Assembly: GCF_021654135.1 (NCBI RefSeq)
Contig: NZ_JAKGSD010000034.1
Coordinates: forward strand, 24,883-88,882
DNA length: 64,000 nucleotides
Source: Amycolatopsis tucumanensis
GTDB lineage: Bacteria; Actinomycetota; Actinomycetes; Mycobacteriales; Pseudonocardiaceae
Direction of reading: 5' to 3'
The position numbers and the translations under genes were made by a program. Shown piece after piece: positions 16,465 through 24,624 of the stretch. A model generated the notes under the pieces. It was not told the origin of the DNA. It did not search any database and saw only the letters and a list, made by a program, of their open reading frames with translations. The first letter of the stretch is position 1. Each line of letters opens with the position of its first letter.

Positions 16465-17844
16465 ATGGAAGTGGACCTGAACCAGCCCATCTCGCACCTG
16501 ATCCGGGCCGCTCGGCGGGAGCGGAAGCTCAGTCAGTACACCCTGGCGCGCGAACTGGCGACCGTTTCGGGGCGGCCGACCGTCACGCGTGATCTGGTGG
16601 CCCGTTGGGAACGCGGGCACCAGATCCCGCGGCTGGGCACCCGACGATGGCTGTCCGTCGTCCTGCAGGTGCCCCAGGAACGGCTCGACCAGGCGGCCGC
16701 GGCCGCCCGCCGGCGAAATCGGCTCGGGCACGCCGTCGTCACCGACAACGCGCCCGCCGCGCCCGGGCCCGCGCGCCGCGCGCAGGGCACCCCGGCCCTC
16801 CTCCCGGTCTTCCGGTCGCGCGTGCAAGCCGGCATCCTCGCGGCCACGCTGCTGAACCCGGACCGCTCGTTCAGCCTCACCGAACTGGCCGAGCACTCCG
16901 GCAGCTCCCTCGCCTCCGTGGACAAGGAGAACAAGCTCCTCGAGAAGGCCGGCATCCTCACCAGCCGCCGCGAGGGCACGATCCGCCTGATGCGCGCGTC
17001 CGGGGACGGGCCGCTCGCGCGCCCGCTCGCCGAACTGCTGCGCCTCACCTACGGCGTCCCCCAGATCCTCGGCGAGGAGTTCGGCAACGTGCGCGGCGTG
17101 CTGCGCATCCTGGTCGGCGGCGTGTGGGCGGACCGGTTCGCCGGCCTGCCGGGCCCGGCCCCGGAGAGCATCGAACTGCTGGTGTCCCTGCAGCCCGGCG
17201 CACCCGCCGACGAGCAGGGCCTGCACACCGCCGCGCGGCGCGCCGAGCAGCGGCTCAAGCGCCCGGTGAGCTTCTCGATCGCCGCGCCCGAGCGTGGTCT
17301 GGACGGCCTGCAGATCCCGCGGCAGCGGCCGGGCCACCCGGTCGTCGAGATCGCGCCCATCCCGCCCCGGCAGGTGCCGCTGGCCTCCGGCGTCAGCCTC
17401 AACGGGCACGACGTCGTCATCCAGCTGGTGCGGGCCGGTCACCTCGACCTCGTCGGCGGGCCCGCGGCCAACGGGCAGCCGTTCCTGGACCTCGCGGCCA
17501 AGCACATCTCCTCGGCCGAACGCCTCGCGGAGGTGTCGCCGGACTCGGCGTTCCTGCTGCTGGCCAAGGCCGCGCAGCTGATCGGCTCGGGCCTGCTCGC
17601 CCGGCAGGGGCTGCGGCCCGCGCTGTCCGCGCCGGAGCAGGTGGTCGGCACGGCCGTGGCGGCCCAGTTCGGGCACCAGTTCTCGCAGATCGAGCTGCTC
17701 CGCCAGCGTGCGCGGGAACTGGACATGCCCACCAGCCGGGACAGCCACATCCTGCCCTCGGAGGCCAAGACCTACCTGGGCACCGTGCGCACCCTGCTCG
17801 CGGCCGCCCGCGAGGTCGCCGGCAAGCTCGCCCTGTTCCACTGA
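16465..17844 (+). CDS. XRE-type HTH regulator with winged-helix and C-terminal ligand-like region
   Basis: A 459-residue DNA-binding protein. Residues 1-70 form a Cro/CI-type HTH (HLIRAARRERKLSQYTLARELA…VTRDLVARWERGHQIPR). Around residues 110-190 there is an ArsR-like winged helix (RVQAGILAATLLNPDRSFSLTELAEHSGSSLASVDKENKLLEKAGIL). The C-terminal half is unassigned and may resemble minimal nucleotidyltransferase-linked regulators. The start is uncertain: ATG at 16465 is chosen, GTG at 16429 with GGAG eight bases upstream is possible, and the frame is open from 16384. Base composition rises to the chromosome level within this gene, so it marks the edge of the left island. Confidence 0.72.
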   Translation: MEVDLNQPISHLIRAARRERKLSQYTLARELATVSGRPTVTRDLVARWERGHQIPRLGTRRWLSVVLQVPQERLDQAAAAARRRNRLGHAVVTDNAPAAPGPARRAQGTPALLPVFRSRVQAGILAATLLNPDRSFSLTELAEHSGSSLASVDKENKLLEKAGILTSRREGTIRLMRASGDGPLARPLAELLRLTYGVPQILGEEFGNVRGVLRILVGGVWADRFAGLPGPAPESIELLVSLQPGAPADEQGLHTAARRAEQRLKRPVSFSIAAPERGLDGLQIPRQRPGHPVVEIAPIPPRQVPLASGVSLNGHDVVIQLVRAGHLDLVGGPAANGQPFLDLAAKHISSAERLAEVSPDSAFLLLAKAAQLIGSGLLARQGLRPALSAPEQVVGTAVAAQFGHQFSQIELLRQRARELDMPTSRDSHILPSEAKTYLGTVRTLLAAAREVAGKLALFH

Positions 17845-17886
17845 TCGGGGTCGAAACGAAACCGATACCGGGGCGGCGAAACGAAA

Positions 17887-17909
17887 ATGTCGGTACCCAC
17901 GGCTAACCT
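17887..17909 (+). promoter_or_regulatory. PafBC-type DNA-damage promoter (RecA-NDp-like), 8/9 match in -35
   Basis: ATGTCGGTA, eight bases, then TAACCT, ending 39 bases before the lipase-like ATG. The known mycobacterial consensus is TTGTCRGTG-N8-TAnnnT. A near-identical element lies at 44376-44398 before the MFS gene. Two direct repeats CGAAACGAAA lie just upstream (about 17852 and 17877). Confidence 0.45.
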
Positions 17910-17948
17910 CGCAGCAAGTGGACGACCACCTCGACGGGGAGGTGTGCG

Positions 17949-18713
17949 ATGACGGTTCTGCGTACGGTCGCGGGTGAGATCGCGAGTGTGGTGACGCACG
18001 CGGTCCGGTACCCGGCGGGCATCGGACGGCGCTGGGCGATCCACCCGGTCCGCCGGAGCCTGCCGGCGCCGGTATCGGGCCGCCCGCTGGTGGTGCTGCC
18101 CGGTCTGGCCGACAACACCGCGATCTTCACCGACCTGAAGCTCGCGCTCGACCGCTGCGGCGCCGGGCCGGTCGTCTCGTTCAGCTACAGCCTGCTGCTG
18201 CGGGACGTCCGGTCCGCCGCCGCGCGGCTGGCCGGGCAGATCGAGCAGCTGTGCGAGGTCACCGGCGCGGCGAAGCTCGACCTGGTCGGCCACAGCCTCG
18301 GCGGCCTCATCGCCCGCTACTACGTGCAGCGGCTCGGCGGGCACGAGCGGGTCGGCACCGTGGTCACCGTCGGCACGCCGCACGGCGGCACGGTCGCGGC
18401 CTGGCTGTTCTCGCCGATCCCCCTGGCGCGCCAGCTGCGCCCGGGCAGCGATCTGCTGGCCGAGCTGGACCGGCCGGCGCCGGAGGTCGCGACGAAGTTC
18501 GTCACGTTCTCCAGCGACGGCGACGAGCTGGTGCTGCCCAGCCGCCACGGCCGCATCGAACACCCCGACCTCGACGTGCGCAACGTGGTGCTGCCCGGGG
18601 TCGGTCACCTGGCGCTCGCCGCGCACCGCCAGGTCGTGGAGGAGATCTGCGCACTGTCCGCGCCCGTCGCCGCCCCGGACGACGACGGGGAGACACTCAC
18701 CCGGTCGGCCTGA
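17949..18713 (+). CDS. Lipase/acylhydrolase-like alpha/beta hydrolase
   Basis: A 254-residue alpha/beta hydrolase resembling bacterial class 2 lipases. It has an oxyanion region VVLPGLADN near residue 50, nucleophile elbow GHSLGG near residue 118, and a His in GVGHLALAAHR near the C-terminus, followed by a short acidic tail. A strong Shine-Dalgarno GGGAGG sits six bases before the ATG. No clear signal peptide is visible. The upstream element resembles a PafBC-type promoter, so DNA-damage induction is possible. Substrate unknown. Confidence 0.8.
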   Translation: MTVLRTVAGEIASVVTHAVRYPAGIGRRWAIHPVRRSLPAPVSGRPLVVLPGLADNTAIFTDLKLALDRCGAGPVVSFSYSLLLRDVRSAAARLAGQIEQLCEVTGAAKLDLVGHSLGGLIARYYVQRLGGHERVGTVVTVGTPHGGTVAAWLFSPIPLARQLRPGSDLLAELDRPAPEVATKFVTFSSDGDELVLPSRHGRIEHPDLDVRNVVLPGVGHLALAAHRQVVEEICALSAPVAAPDDDGETLTRSA

Positions 18714-18724
18714 CGGGGGCGACG

Positions 18725-18985
18725 ATGGAACAACGACGAAACCTCTCCCGCCGCGCGATGGCGATGCTGCGTGCCGTGAGCGCCGGCCGCGCGGAGATGA
18801 CGTGCAGCTCGGAGCCGGACCTGTTCATCGACGGGCTCCCCTGCTGCGACCAGGTCACGGCCCACCTGCTCGCGCACGCCGGGTTCGTGTGCCCGTCGCG
18901 GCCGGGCCTGCTGGGCCAGCGGGTGGGCGTGCGGCTGACCGAGGCCGGCCGCGAGATCCTCGCCGCCCCACCCGAAGCGGCCTGA
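18725..18985 (+). CDS. Small hypothetical protein, possible winged-helix-like
   Basis: An 86-residue protein starting at ATG 18725, eleven bases after the lipase-like stop and so probably co-transcribed. It contains two neighbouring cysteines (GLPCCDQV) plus two others and ends with a segment like the last helix and wing of small regulators (VGVRLTEAGREIL). I do not recognise a named family. The longer open frame from 18251 is a shadow of the lipase gene. Confidence 0.6.
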   Translation: MEQRRNLSRRAMAMLRAVSAGRAEMTCSSEPDLFIDGLPCCDQVTAHLLAHAGFVCPSRPGLLGQRVGVRLTEAGREILAAPPEAA

Positions 18986-19020
18986 AAAAACCGCTGGCCA
19001 CGGCCGACACAATCAGGGGC

Positions 19021-19692
19021 ATGACCGGACCGTGGATGCTCGACGAGCTCGCCCATGCCGGGCCCGAACACCTCGACCCCGGCTTCGTCGCCGGTTTCGA
19101 CCGCAAGCAGGGCCGGCCGGACCCGTCGGAGGACCTCGCCCTGCTGGACGGCCGCACCGTCGTCGACCTGGGAGCGGGCACCGGGCGCTTCGCCATCGCC
19201 GCCGCGGAGCGGTTCGACCGGGTGGTGGCGGTCGACGTGTCGCCTGCGATGCTCGCCGTGATCCGGTCCGCGGGGCTGCCGAACGTCGAGTGCGTCCAGG
19301 CCGGGTTCCTCACCTACGAGCACCGGGGCGAGCCGGCGGACGCGGTGTTCACGCGGCACGCGCTGCACCAGCTGCCGGACTTCTGGAAGGCGATCGCGCT
19401 GCACCGTATCGCCGGGATGCTCCGGCCGGGCGGGCTGCTCCGGCTGCGGGACCTGATCTACGACTTCCAGCCGGGCGAGACGGAATCGGTCCTGCGGGAC
19501 TGGTTCGACCAGGCGGTGACCGACCCCCAGGTCGGCTACACCCGCGACGACCTGGCCGAACACGTGCGGACCGAGCACAGCACCTTCCGGTGGCTGCTCG
19601 AGCCGATGCTGGACGCCGCCGGGTTCGAGGTCCTGGACGTGCAGTTCACCGGCCGGGTCTACGGGGCCTACACCTGCCAGAAGCGGGTCTAG
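19021..19692 (+). CDS. Class I SAM-dependent methyltransferase
   Basis: A 223-residue methyltransferase with motif I VVDLGAGTGRFAIAA near residue 45, acidic VAVDVS as the SAM-ribose binding strand, and a UbiE/Methyltransf_11-like post-motif (HRIAGMLRPGGLLRLRDL). The ATG at 19021 is chosen because the motif then sits at the normal distance; the frame is open upstream through the previous gene. Substrate unknown. It ends 36 bases before a tRNA-Ser gene. Confidence 0.8.
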   Translation: MTGPWMLDELAHAGPEHLDPGFVAGFDRKQGRPDPSEDLALLDGRTVVDLGAGTGRFAIAAAERFDRVVAVDVSPAMLAVIRSAGLPNVECVQAGFLTYEHRGEPADAVFTRHALHQLPDFWKAIALHRIAGMLRPGGLLRLRDLIYDFQPGETESVLRDWFDQAVTDPQVGYTRDDLAEHVRTEHSTFRWLLEPMLDAAGFEVLDVQFTGRVYGAYTCQKRV

Positions 19693-19728
19693 GCGGAGCG
19701 CGCCGAGGCCTGCTGTACCCTTCTCAGC

Positions 19729-19815
19729 GGAGGATTGGCCGAGCGGCCTAAGGCGCACGATTGGAAATCGTGTTGGGTGTAACAGCCCTCACGGGTTCGA
19801 ATCCCGTATCCTCCG
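19729..19815 (+). tRNA. tRNA-Ser (GGA)
   Basis: 87 bases without encoded CCA. The 7-bp acceptor stem GGAGGAT pairs with ATCCTCC, with G as discriminator. The anticodon stem CACGA/TCGTG encloses TTGGAAA, giving anticodon GGA at 19763-19765. A long variable arm, as expected for class II tRNA-Ser, and the T-loop GTTCGAATC are present. Confidence 0.97.
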
Positions 19816-19826
19816 CTCTTCGCACG

Positions 19827-19855
19827 ACGCCGGGCACCCCACAGGGGCCCGGCGT
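19827..19855 (+). terminator. Hairpin terminator after tRNA-Ser
   Basis: ACGCCGGGC (19827-19835) pairs perfectly with GCCCGGCGT (19847-19855) around an 11-base loop, directly after the tRNA. There is no strong U-run, as is common in actinomycetes. A very similar arm sequence occurs in the hairpin at 28620-28651. Confidence 0.7.
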
Positions 19856-19870
19856 TCTGCGTTCAGGGCG

Positions 19871-19884
19871 CACACGGCCGTGTG
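19871..19884. promoter_or_regulatory. 14-bp perfect palindrome upstream of the FtsK cassette
   Basis: CACACGGCCGTGTG, about 75 bases before the -35 box of the cassette promoter. It may be an operator or a chance GC-rich palindrome. Confidence 0.35.
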
Positions 19885-19956
19885 AACCGGCTCCGCGCTT
19901 CACCCGGATGCACCAGTGACCAGGCTCATGCTCTGGTCCGCTCTACCGATAGTTTG

Positions 19957-19985
19957 TTGACAGGCCGCACACGCGGCCGTACTAA
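19957..19985 (+). promoter_or_regulatory. Sigma-70 promoter of the FtsK cassette, with palindromic spacer
   Basis: TTGACA at 19957-19962, exactly 17 bases, then TACTAA at 19980-19985, followed by GAGGAG at about 19996 and the ATG at 20015. The spacer contains GGCCGC-ACAC-GCGGCC (19963-19978), a perfect inverted repeat between the two promoter boxes, well placed for a repressor. Confidence 0.6.
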
Positions 19986-20014
19986 CCGCTAGCTCGAGGA
20001 GAACCCGCGTCACT

Positions 20015-20275
20015 ATGGCCGGAGTGGAAGAGATCCGCGCTGGGATCGCGATGGCGAACGAGAAGTGCAACGCCAGCGTCGCAGCCCTCCAGCAGGCCGC
20101 TCAGGCACTCGAGGAGGCCCAGCAGATCCTGGGCCAGGTCACCTCGGGAAGCACGCAGCCGGAGGTGACCCAGGCGAACAGCATGCTCGCCGAGGCGTTG
20201 CAGGGCATCAGCGGTCAGCAGAACACCATCCAGGCGGCGGTGTCGTCGGCCGAGTCGTACGCCGCCCGCCTCTAG
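20015..20275 (+). CDS. Small helical protein, first gene of FtsK cassette
   Basis: An 86-residue protein predicted to be almost wholly alpha-helical, with alternating Ala/Gln/Glu heptads (VAALQQAAQALEEAQQILGQV) suggesting a coiled coil. It has no membrane segment, signal peptide or cysteine pair beyond one Cys. Its size and position recall WXG100-like partners of EccC/FtsK ATPases, but no WxG motif is present. It ends directly against the next gene's ATG (stop 20273-20275, ATG 20276), so the two are probably translated together. Confidence 0.75.
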   Translation: MAGVEEIRAGIAMANEKCNASVAALQQAAQALEEAQQILGQVTSGSTQPEVTQANSMLAEALQGISGQQNTIQAAVSSAESYAARL

Positions 20276-20524
20276 ATGTTCTCGCTCCCCGAACTGCAGG
20301 CGCAGCTGACCGCGTTCCGTGCGAAACTGGCCGAGGCAAGCGAACACACCAACCGTGCGGTGGAGCTGTTGGACGAAGCGCGCGAAGTGATCGTGAACGC
20401 CCATGAACAGGCCGACGCGTGGGTGCCGCCGGAGCTGGCGGCGGCGGTCGACCGGCTCGGCAAGGACGCCGACCGGCTGCGCGCCGCCGACGATCTGGTG
20501 AACACCTACCTGGCCCGGCTGTAG
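20276..20524 (+). CDS. Small helical protein, second gene of FtsK cassette
   Basis: An 82-residue, helix-rich protein with heptad-like hydrophobic spacing (LQAQLTAFRAKLAEASEHTNRAVELLDEAREVI) and a C-terminus ending YLARL, like the AARL end of its upstream neighbour. The two look like diverged partners of one structural class. It begins at the base after the previous stop and ends seven bases before the ATPase ATG. Function unknown. Confidence 0.75.
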   Translation: MFSLPELQAQLTAFRAKLAEASEHTNRAVELLDEAREVIVNAHEQADAWVPPELAAAVDRLGKDADRLRAADDLVNTYLARL

Positions 20525-20531
20525 GCGCGCC

Positions 20532-23255
20532 ATGGCGAAGGCCAACGAGCAGAAACGCCGGGTCGTGACGGCACTGGGCACCATGCGCGAGAAGCTGGGC
20601 ATGGTGCTCGGCGCCGCGCAGGCGGGCCGCCAGATCGCCGAGACCGAGCTGGCCCGGCTCCAGCTGGAGCAGCAGATCGTGCGCGTCGGCATCGACAACG
20701 CGGCCGGGGACGAGGAGCTCACCGCCGCGCTCCGCAGCCCGGTGATGGCCGGAGTGCGGGACAAGCTCAACGCGCAGCACGCCGCGTTCTACACCGACGC
20801 CGCGACCGTGCCCGCGCGGCTGCGGGACCTGGTCGCGCGCGTGGCGCCGGGGCCGGCGAGCCTGCCGCCCAGCGCGTGGCTCGGCCGTGCGGGCCGGGAA
20901 CCGCTGAAACCGCCGCCGCTGTGGCGCATCGGCTCGTCCACAATGGACGACTCCGGGCCGTTCCCGGTGGTGGTGCCGCTGCTGGACGACTCGCACCTGG
21001 CGATCACCACGGCCGTCCGCGGCCGGGCCGCCGTCGAATCGCTCATCGAGGGCCTGCTGCTGCGCGTGCTCAGCACGATGGAGCTGGGCTCGGTGCGGAT
21101 CCACCTGTGGGACGTCGCGCAGCTGACCGCCGTGCTGCCCAACCTGTACCCGCTGTCCCGCACGTCCGCGGTCACGTTGTACGACCCGGACCAGCTCGGC
21201 GTCCTGCTCGACGAGGTGACCGGGCACATCCGCCGCATCCACGCGCACACCATGCAGGCCGGCCACACCTCGCTGCGCGGCCTGCGCGACCAGCTCGGGC
21301 AGCGCGTCGAGCCGTGGCGGATCGTCGTGTTGTTCGGCAACGGCGAGACGTGGGCGCCGGAACCGCTGCGGGAGCTCAAGCGCATCGCAGGCGCCGCGCT
21401 GGCCGCCGGGATCTCGCTGATCACCGTCGACATCCCGACGATCCTCGGCGGCGCGTTCGAGAACATCCGGATGCTCGACGAGCACCACGCGGCGACCAGC
21501 ATGACCGGGCCCAACCTGGTCGTCGACCTGGACCCGCCGATCCCGTCGGCCGAGGTCAGCGCCGCGGCGAGCAGGCTGGCCGACGCGATCGTGGAGAAGC
21601 AGGGCGGCCCGCGGTCGTTCCGCGACCTGCTGCCCGCCGAGCTGGGCCAGGAGAACTCCGCGCGCGAACTGCGGGCGCCGGTCGGGTTCTTCGAGGGCGA
21701 TCCGGTCGAGGTCGTCATCGGCGACGCCAGCCCGCACGCGCTGATCGGCGGCCCGAGCGGCTCGGGCAAGACCAACTTCCTCTACGCCCTGCTCGGCAGC
21801 CTCGCCGCGCGCTACCCGCCGGACGAGCTCGCGCTGTACCTGCTGGACTTCAAGGAGGGCGTGTCCTTCGCCGGGCTCGCGCCGGGCCGCCGCGACGCGA
21901 GCTGGCTGCCGCACGCGCGCCTGATCGGGGTCAACGTCAACACCGACCGCGAGTTCGGCCTGGCGCTGCTGCGGTTCCTCGCCGACGAGCTGCGCCGCCG
22001 GTCGGCCGCGGCCAAGGAGCACGAGGTCACCGACCTGGCCGGGCTGCGCCAGCAGGACCCGGACGGGCACTGGCCGCGGATCGTCGCGGTGATCGACGAG
22101 TTCCAGTACCTGTTCGCGGGCCGCGACGGCGTCACCAACCAGGCGACCGCGTTGCTGGAGGACATCGCCCGCCGTGGCCGCGCCCAGGGCATCCACCTGA
22201 TCCTGGCGAGCCAGGACATCGCGGGCATCGACGCGTTCTGGGGCAAGCCGGCGGTGTTCGAGCAGTGCACGCTGCGCATCGCCATGCCCAAGGCGCGGCG
22301 CGTGCTGGCCGAGACCAACAACGCGGCCGTTGCCGCGCCGAAGTGGCACGCGGTGGTCAACCACGACTCGGGTGTCGCGCACGGCAACCAGCTCGCGCAC
22401 GTGCCGGACGCCAGCAGCAAGGACATCTTCTCGTCGCTGCAACGGGAACTGTGGGAGCGCTACGCCCAGGAGCACCAGCGGCCGCGGCTGTTCGACGGCG
22501 CGCACTCGCCGGTGCTGGAGCACTCGGCCGCGTTCGCCGGGCTCACGCCGGGCGGGCCGCCGCGGGCGCTGCTGGGCCAGTCGATCGACGTCGAGGACAC
22601 GGCGTGCGCGGTGGAGCTGACCGGGGCGCCGGGCCGCAACCTGGCGATCATGGGCACCGCGATCGCCGAGGCACTGTCCATCATGGACGCGGCCGCCCGC
22701 TCGCTGGCGAAGCAGTACCCGCCGCACGAGGTGGAGTTCCTGGTGGCGTGCCTGGTCGACCGGTGCGCGTCCGCGGTCGGCGAGCTGGCCGACGGGCTGG
22801 AGTCGGACGGGCACCGCGTGGTGCGGCTGAGCGACGTCGAACTGGGCGAGCACATGGCCAAGCTCGCCGAGGAGCCGCCCGAGCACGCGCGGATCCTGCT
22901 GCTGTACGGCGTCGACGCGGCGCTGCCGATCCTGGAGCAGAAGCAACCCGGTCAGCTCAAGAGCGGGCTGGACCACTTCCGGGTGGTTCTCAAGCAGGGA
23001 CCAGGCAAGGGCACTCACACGATCGGGTGGTGGCGCAGCACGGCGCGGCTGAAGGACACGCTCGGGTTCGCCGGCACCGACGACATCGGGGCGTGGGCGG
23101 CGCTGGACGTGCAGGGCGCGGAGCTGAGCCAGTTCGCGGCCGGGCAGGTCGTGCACTGGTCGCCGCGGCCGGGGCGGGCGCTGTTCTTCGACCGCAGCAC
23201 GCACGTCTCGCCCGAGGTGATGATCCCCTTCGACCGGCTGGAGCACCAGGCATGA
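20532..23255 (+). CDS. FtsK/SpoIIIE/HerA-class ATPase, soluble
   Basis: A 907-residue ATPase. Residues 1 to about 110 are helical. A domain of about 290 residues follows before Walker A GGPSGSGKTNFLY at about 405-417, then Walker B IVAVIDEFQYLF at about 517-528 and a sensor-like ILASQDIAG. The C-terminal 280 residues form a further domain with a degenerate NTPase-like look (ELTGAPGRNLAIMG). Unlike FtsK and most EccC proteins, no transmembrane helices are evident. The layout (several RecA-like units, small helical partner genes) resembles EccC of type VII secretion, but no EccB, EccD or WXG genes are present. The stop overlaps the next ATG. Confidence 0.85.
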   Translation: MAKANEQKRRVVTALGTMREKLGMVLGAAQAGRQIAETELARLQLEQQIVRVGIDNAAGDEELTAALRSPVMAGVRDKLNAQHAAFYTDAATVPARLRDLVARVAPGPASLPPSAWLGRAGREPLKPPPLWRIGSSTMDDSGPFPVVVPLLDDSHLAITTAVRGRAAVESLIEGLLLRVLSTMELGSVRIHLWDVAQLTAVLPNLYPLSRTSAVTLYDPDQLGVLLDEVTGHIRRIHAHTMQAGHTSLRGLRDQLGQRVEPWRIVVLFGNGETWAPEPLRELKRIAGAALAAGISLITVDIPTILGGAFENIRMLDEHHAATSMTGPNLVVDLDPPIPSAEVSAAASRLADAIVEKQGGPRSFRDLLPAELGQENSARELRAPVGFFEGDPVEVVIGDASPHALIGGPSGSGKTNFLYALLGSLAARYPPDELALYLLDFKEGVSFAGLAPGRRDASWLPHARLIGVNVNTDREFGLALLRFLADELRRRSAAAKEHEVTDLAGLRQQDPDGHWPRIVAVIDEFQYLFAGRDGVTNQATALLEDIARRGRAQGIHLILASQDIAGIDAFWGKPAVFEQCTLRIAMPKARRVLAETNNAAVAAPKWHAVVNHDSGVAHGNQLAHVPDASSKDIFSSLQRELWERYAQEHQRPRLFDGAHSPVLEHSAAFAGLTPGGPPRALLGQSIDVEDTACAVELTGAPGRNLAIMGTAIAEALSIMDAAARSLAKQYPPHEVEFLVACLVDRCASAVGELADGLESDGHRVVRLSDVELGEHMAKLAEEPPEHARILLLYGVDAALPILEQKQPGQLKSGLDHFRVVLKQGPGKGTHTIGWWRSTARLKDTLGFAGTDDIGAWAALDVQGAELSQFAAGQVVHWSPRPGRALFFDRSTHVSPEVMIPFDRLEHQA

Positions 23256-23608
23256 ACGCGGCGATGGAGTACAAGCAGATCGTCGGGCTGGCCGGCAAGG
23301 CGGCCGAGGAGCTGCGGGCGTGGGAGCGGCGGCGGGCCGAGGAGCTGGACGCCGAGATCGCGGCCGCGGAGGCCGCCGTGGCGGAGGCGAAGGAACGCGA
23401 GGCCCGCACGGTGCAGGGCGCGCAGCACTGGTGGCGGATGGCGCAGGACAACGTCAGCAGGTTGCCGTGGCTGGAGGTCGGGGCCGACCCAGCGCCCGCA
23501 CCGCACGCCTACGCCGGGCGGCTGGATCTTTACCTGCGCGAGGTCAAGGAGACCTACCAGGAGCTGGTGGACGCGGTGCTGTCGCTGGGGTGGCGCGCGC
23601 GGCGCTGA
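23252..23608 (+). CDS. Small coiled-coil protein, last gene of FtsK cassette
   Basis: A 118-residue protein whose ATG overlaps the ATPase TGA (ATGA). Residues 10-50 are highly charged heptads (AAEELRAWERRRAEELDAEIAAAEAAVAEAKERE), a clear coiled coil, followed by a Trp-rich segment (QHWWRMAQDNVSRLPWLEVG). No known family recognised. Tight coupling implies a stoichiometric partner of the ATPase. Confidence 0.75.
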   Translation: MNAAMEYKQIVGLAGKAAEELRAWERRRAEELDAEIAAAEAAVAEAKEREARTVQGAQHWWRMAQDNVSRLPWLEVGADPAPAPHAYAGRLDLYLREVKETYQELVDAVLSLGWRARR

Positions 23609-23762
23609 GCGTGGGTGCCGCCGCCGGCCGGCGGTGCACCACTCGGCACGCCGTGGTGGCGACCACGGGATCCTGGTGGCGGGGCAAGCAGTGCGACGCC
23701 GGATCGCGGGGCGCTGCCCCTCGTCGGTGGTCGGCGCCCACTCTGCCGAGCGCTGCGACTAG

Positions 23763-24456
23763 TTCGCGTCCTGTAATTGATCTAGCTGCGGTTCTGGTTT
23801 GATCTTGGGTTGTGGTGGGTCGGGGTGAGGTGACGGATCGGGCGTGGGCGCGAATTGAGCCGTCGGTGCCGGTGTCGGGTCGGGGTCGGCGGTGGCGGGA
23901 TCACCGGCAGGTGCTCGACGCGATTCTGTGGAAGCTACGCCGGCGCTCCGTGGCGTGACCTGCCCGAACAGTATGGGCCGTGGAAGACCGTGCACGAGCG
24001 GTTGCGGTTGTGGACCGCCGACGGCGCCTGGCAGAAGATCCTGGACGAGGTGATCGTCAAGGACACCTCGGTCGGCGAGGTCGCGTGGGTCATCTCGGTT
24101 GATTCGAGCGTGGTCCGGGCGCACCAGCATTCTGCTGGCGCCCGGAAAAAAGGGGGGCTGCGCCCCCGGCGTCGAGGCGCTCGCGGTCGACGGGAAAGGA
24201 CTCGGACGCTCCCGCGGAGGACTGAGCACCACAATCCACCTCGCCGTCGATGGCCGCGGGCTGCCGATGCGGGTGCTGCTCACCGGCGGCCACGCCGGCG
24301 ACAACCCACAACTGCCACTGCTCGACGGCATCGCTCAACCGGCTCAAACAGTTCCGCGACCTAGCCACCCGCGACGCCAAACGCGCCGCCTACTACCAAG
24401 CCGAACTCACCATCGCCGCCATCATCCTCTGGCTCCGATGACTTACAGGACACTTC
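23763..24456 (+). mobile_element. Decayed IS5-type insertion sequence
   Basis: A 694-bp remnant. Inverted 9-mers GTCCTGTAA (23768-23776) and TTACAGGAC (24443-24451) each lie five bases inside a CTAG (23759-23762 and 24457-24460). CTAG fits the YTAR target duplicated by IS5-type elements. The flanks actually share nine bases (CTAGTTCGC), so a longer duplication with a trimmed left end cannot be excluded. The element carries a broken transposase with an internal deletion. Confidence 0.8.
23812..24441 (+). pseudogene. IS5-family transposase, frameshifted and internally deleted
   Basis: DDE transposase remnants occur in three successive frames. The first part reads VTDRAWARIEPSVPVSG to AILWKLRRR, then a shift near 23939 leads to GAPWRDLPEQYGPWKTVHERLRLW…ISVDSSVVRAHQHSAGARKK. 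A second shift at the A6G6 run (about 24146-24157) leads to GVEALAVDGKGLG…GLSTTIHLAVDGRG…LPLLDGI. A third joins straight to NRLKQFRDLATRDAKRAAYY…ILWLR. The stretch normally between the last two blocks is missing. The element cannot be active on its own. Confidence 0.85.
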
Positions 24457-24624
24457 CTAGTTCGCCGGGCGGAGCCAGCTCTCCGGCTCCAGGGTGTCCG
24501 GCTTCGGCATCTCGCGGCGGACGTACGCCCGCGCCCAGCTCAGGTCGCCGCGCAGGGTCGCCGGCACCACGGGTGAGACCTCGCGGCGGGAGAGGTGGTC
24601 GACGGTCGCGCGTACCCAGTTCAT
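24457..24624 (-). CDS. Small hypothetical protein beside the IS remnant
   Basis: A 55-residue charged protein beginning MNWVRATVDHLSRRE and ending ESWLRPAN. The ATG at 24624 has GGAAAG just upstream; an upstream in-frame start at 24663 is possible. Its TAG stop is formed by the CTAG that flanks the insertion sequence, so its original C-terminus may have been preserved by the target duplication or cut short by the insertion. Family not recognised. It is divergent from the YbaB-like gene. Confidence 0.55.
   Translation of the reverse strand: MNWVRATVDHLSRREVSPVVPATLRGDLSWARAYVRREMPKPDTLEPESWLRPAN

Noticed and set aside
18251..18724. Upstream extension of the 86-residue gene to 244 residues
   Set aside because: The extra part is the Arg/Ala-rich shadow of the lipase-like gene; the ATG at 18725 follows its stop.
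19729..19815. tRNA-Ser as an attachment site for the FtsK cassette
   Set aside because: No repeat of the tRNA 3' end was seen downstream and there is no integrase gene.
20208..23246. 1012-residue minus-strand open frame opposite the FtsK-type gene
   Set aside because: Composition is Arg/Val/Gln/Pro low-complexity typical of antisense GC-rich shadows; the plus-strand gene has clear motifs.
20015..23608. FtsK cassette as a complete type VII secretion locus
   Set aside because: No EccB, EccD, EccE, MycP or WXG100 motif is present, and the ATPase lacks membrane segments.
24146..24166. A6G6 run followed by a GGGGG/CCCCC hairpin in the transposase, looking like a programmed frameshift site
   Set aside because: The two coding parts are related by +1 (or -2), not the usual -1, and the gene has two further frame changes and a deletion, so it is decay.
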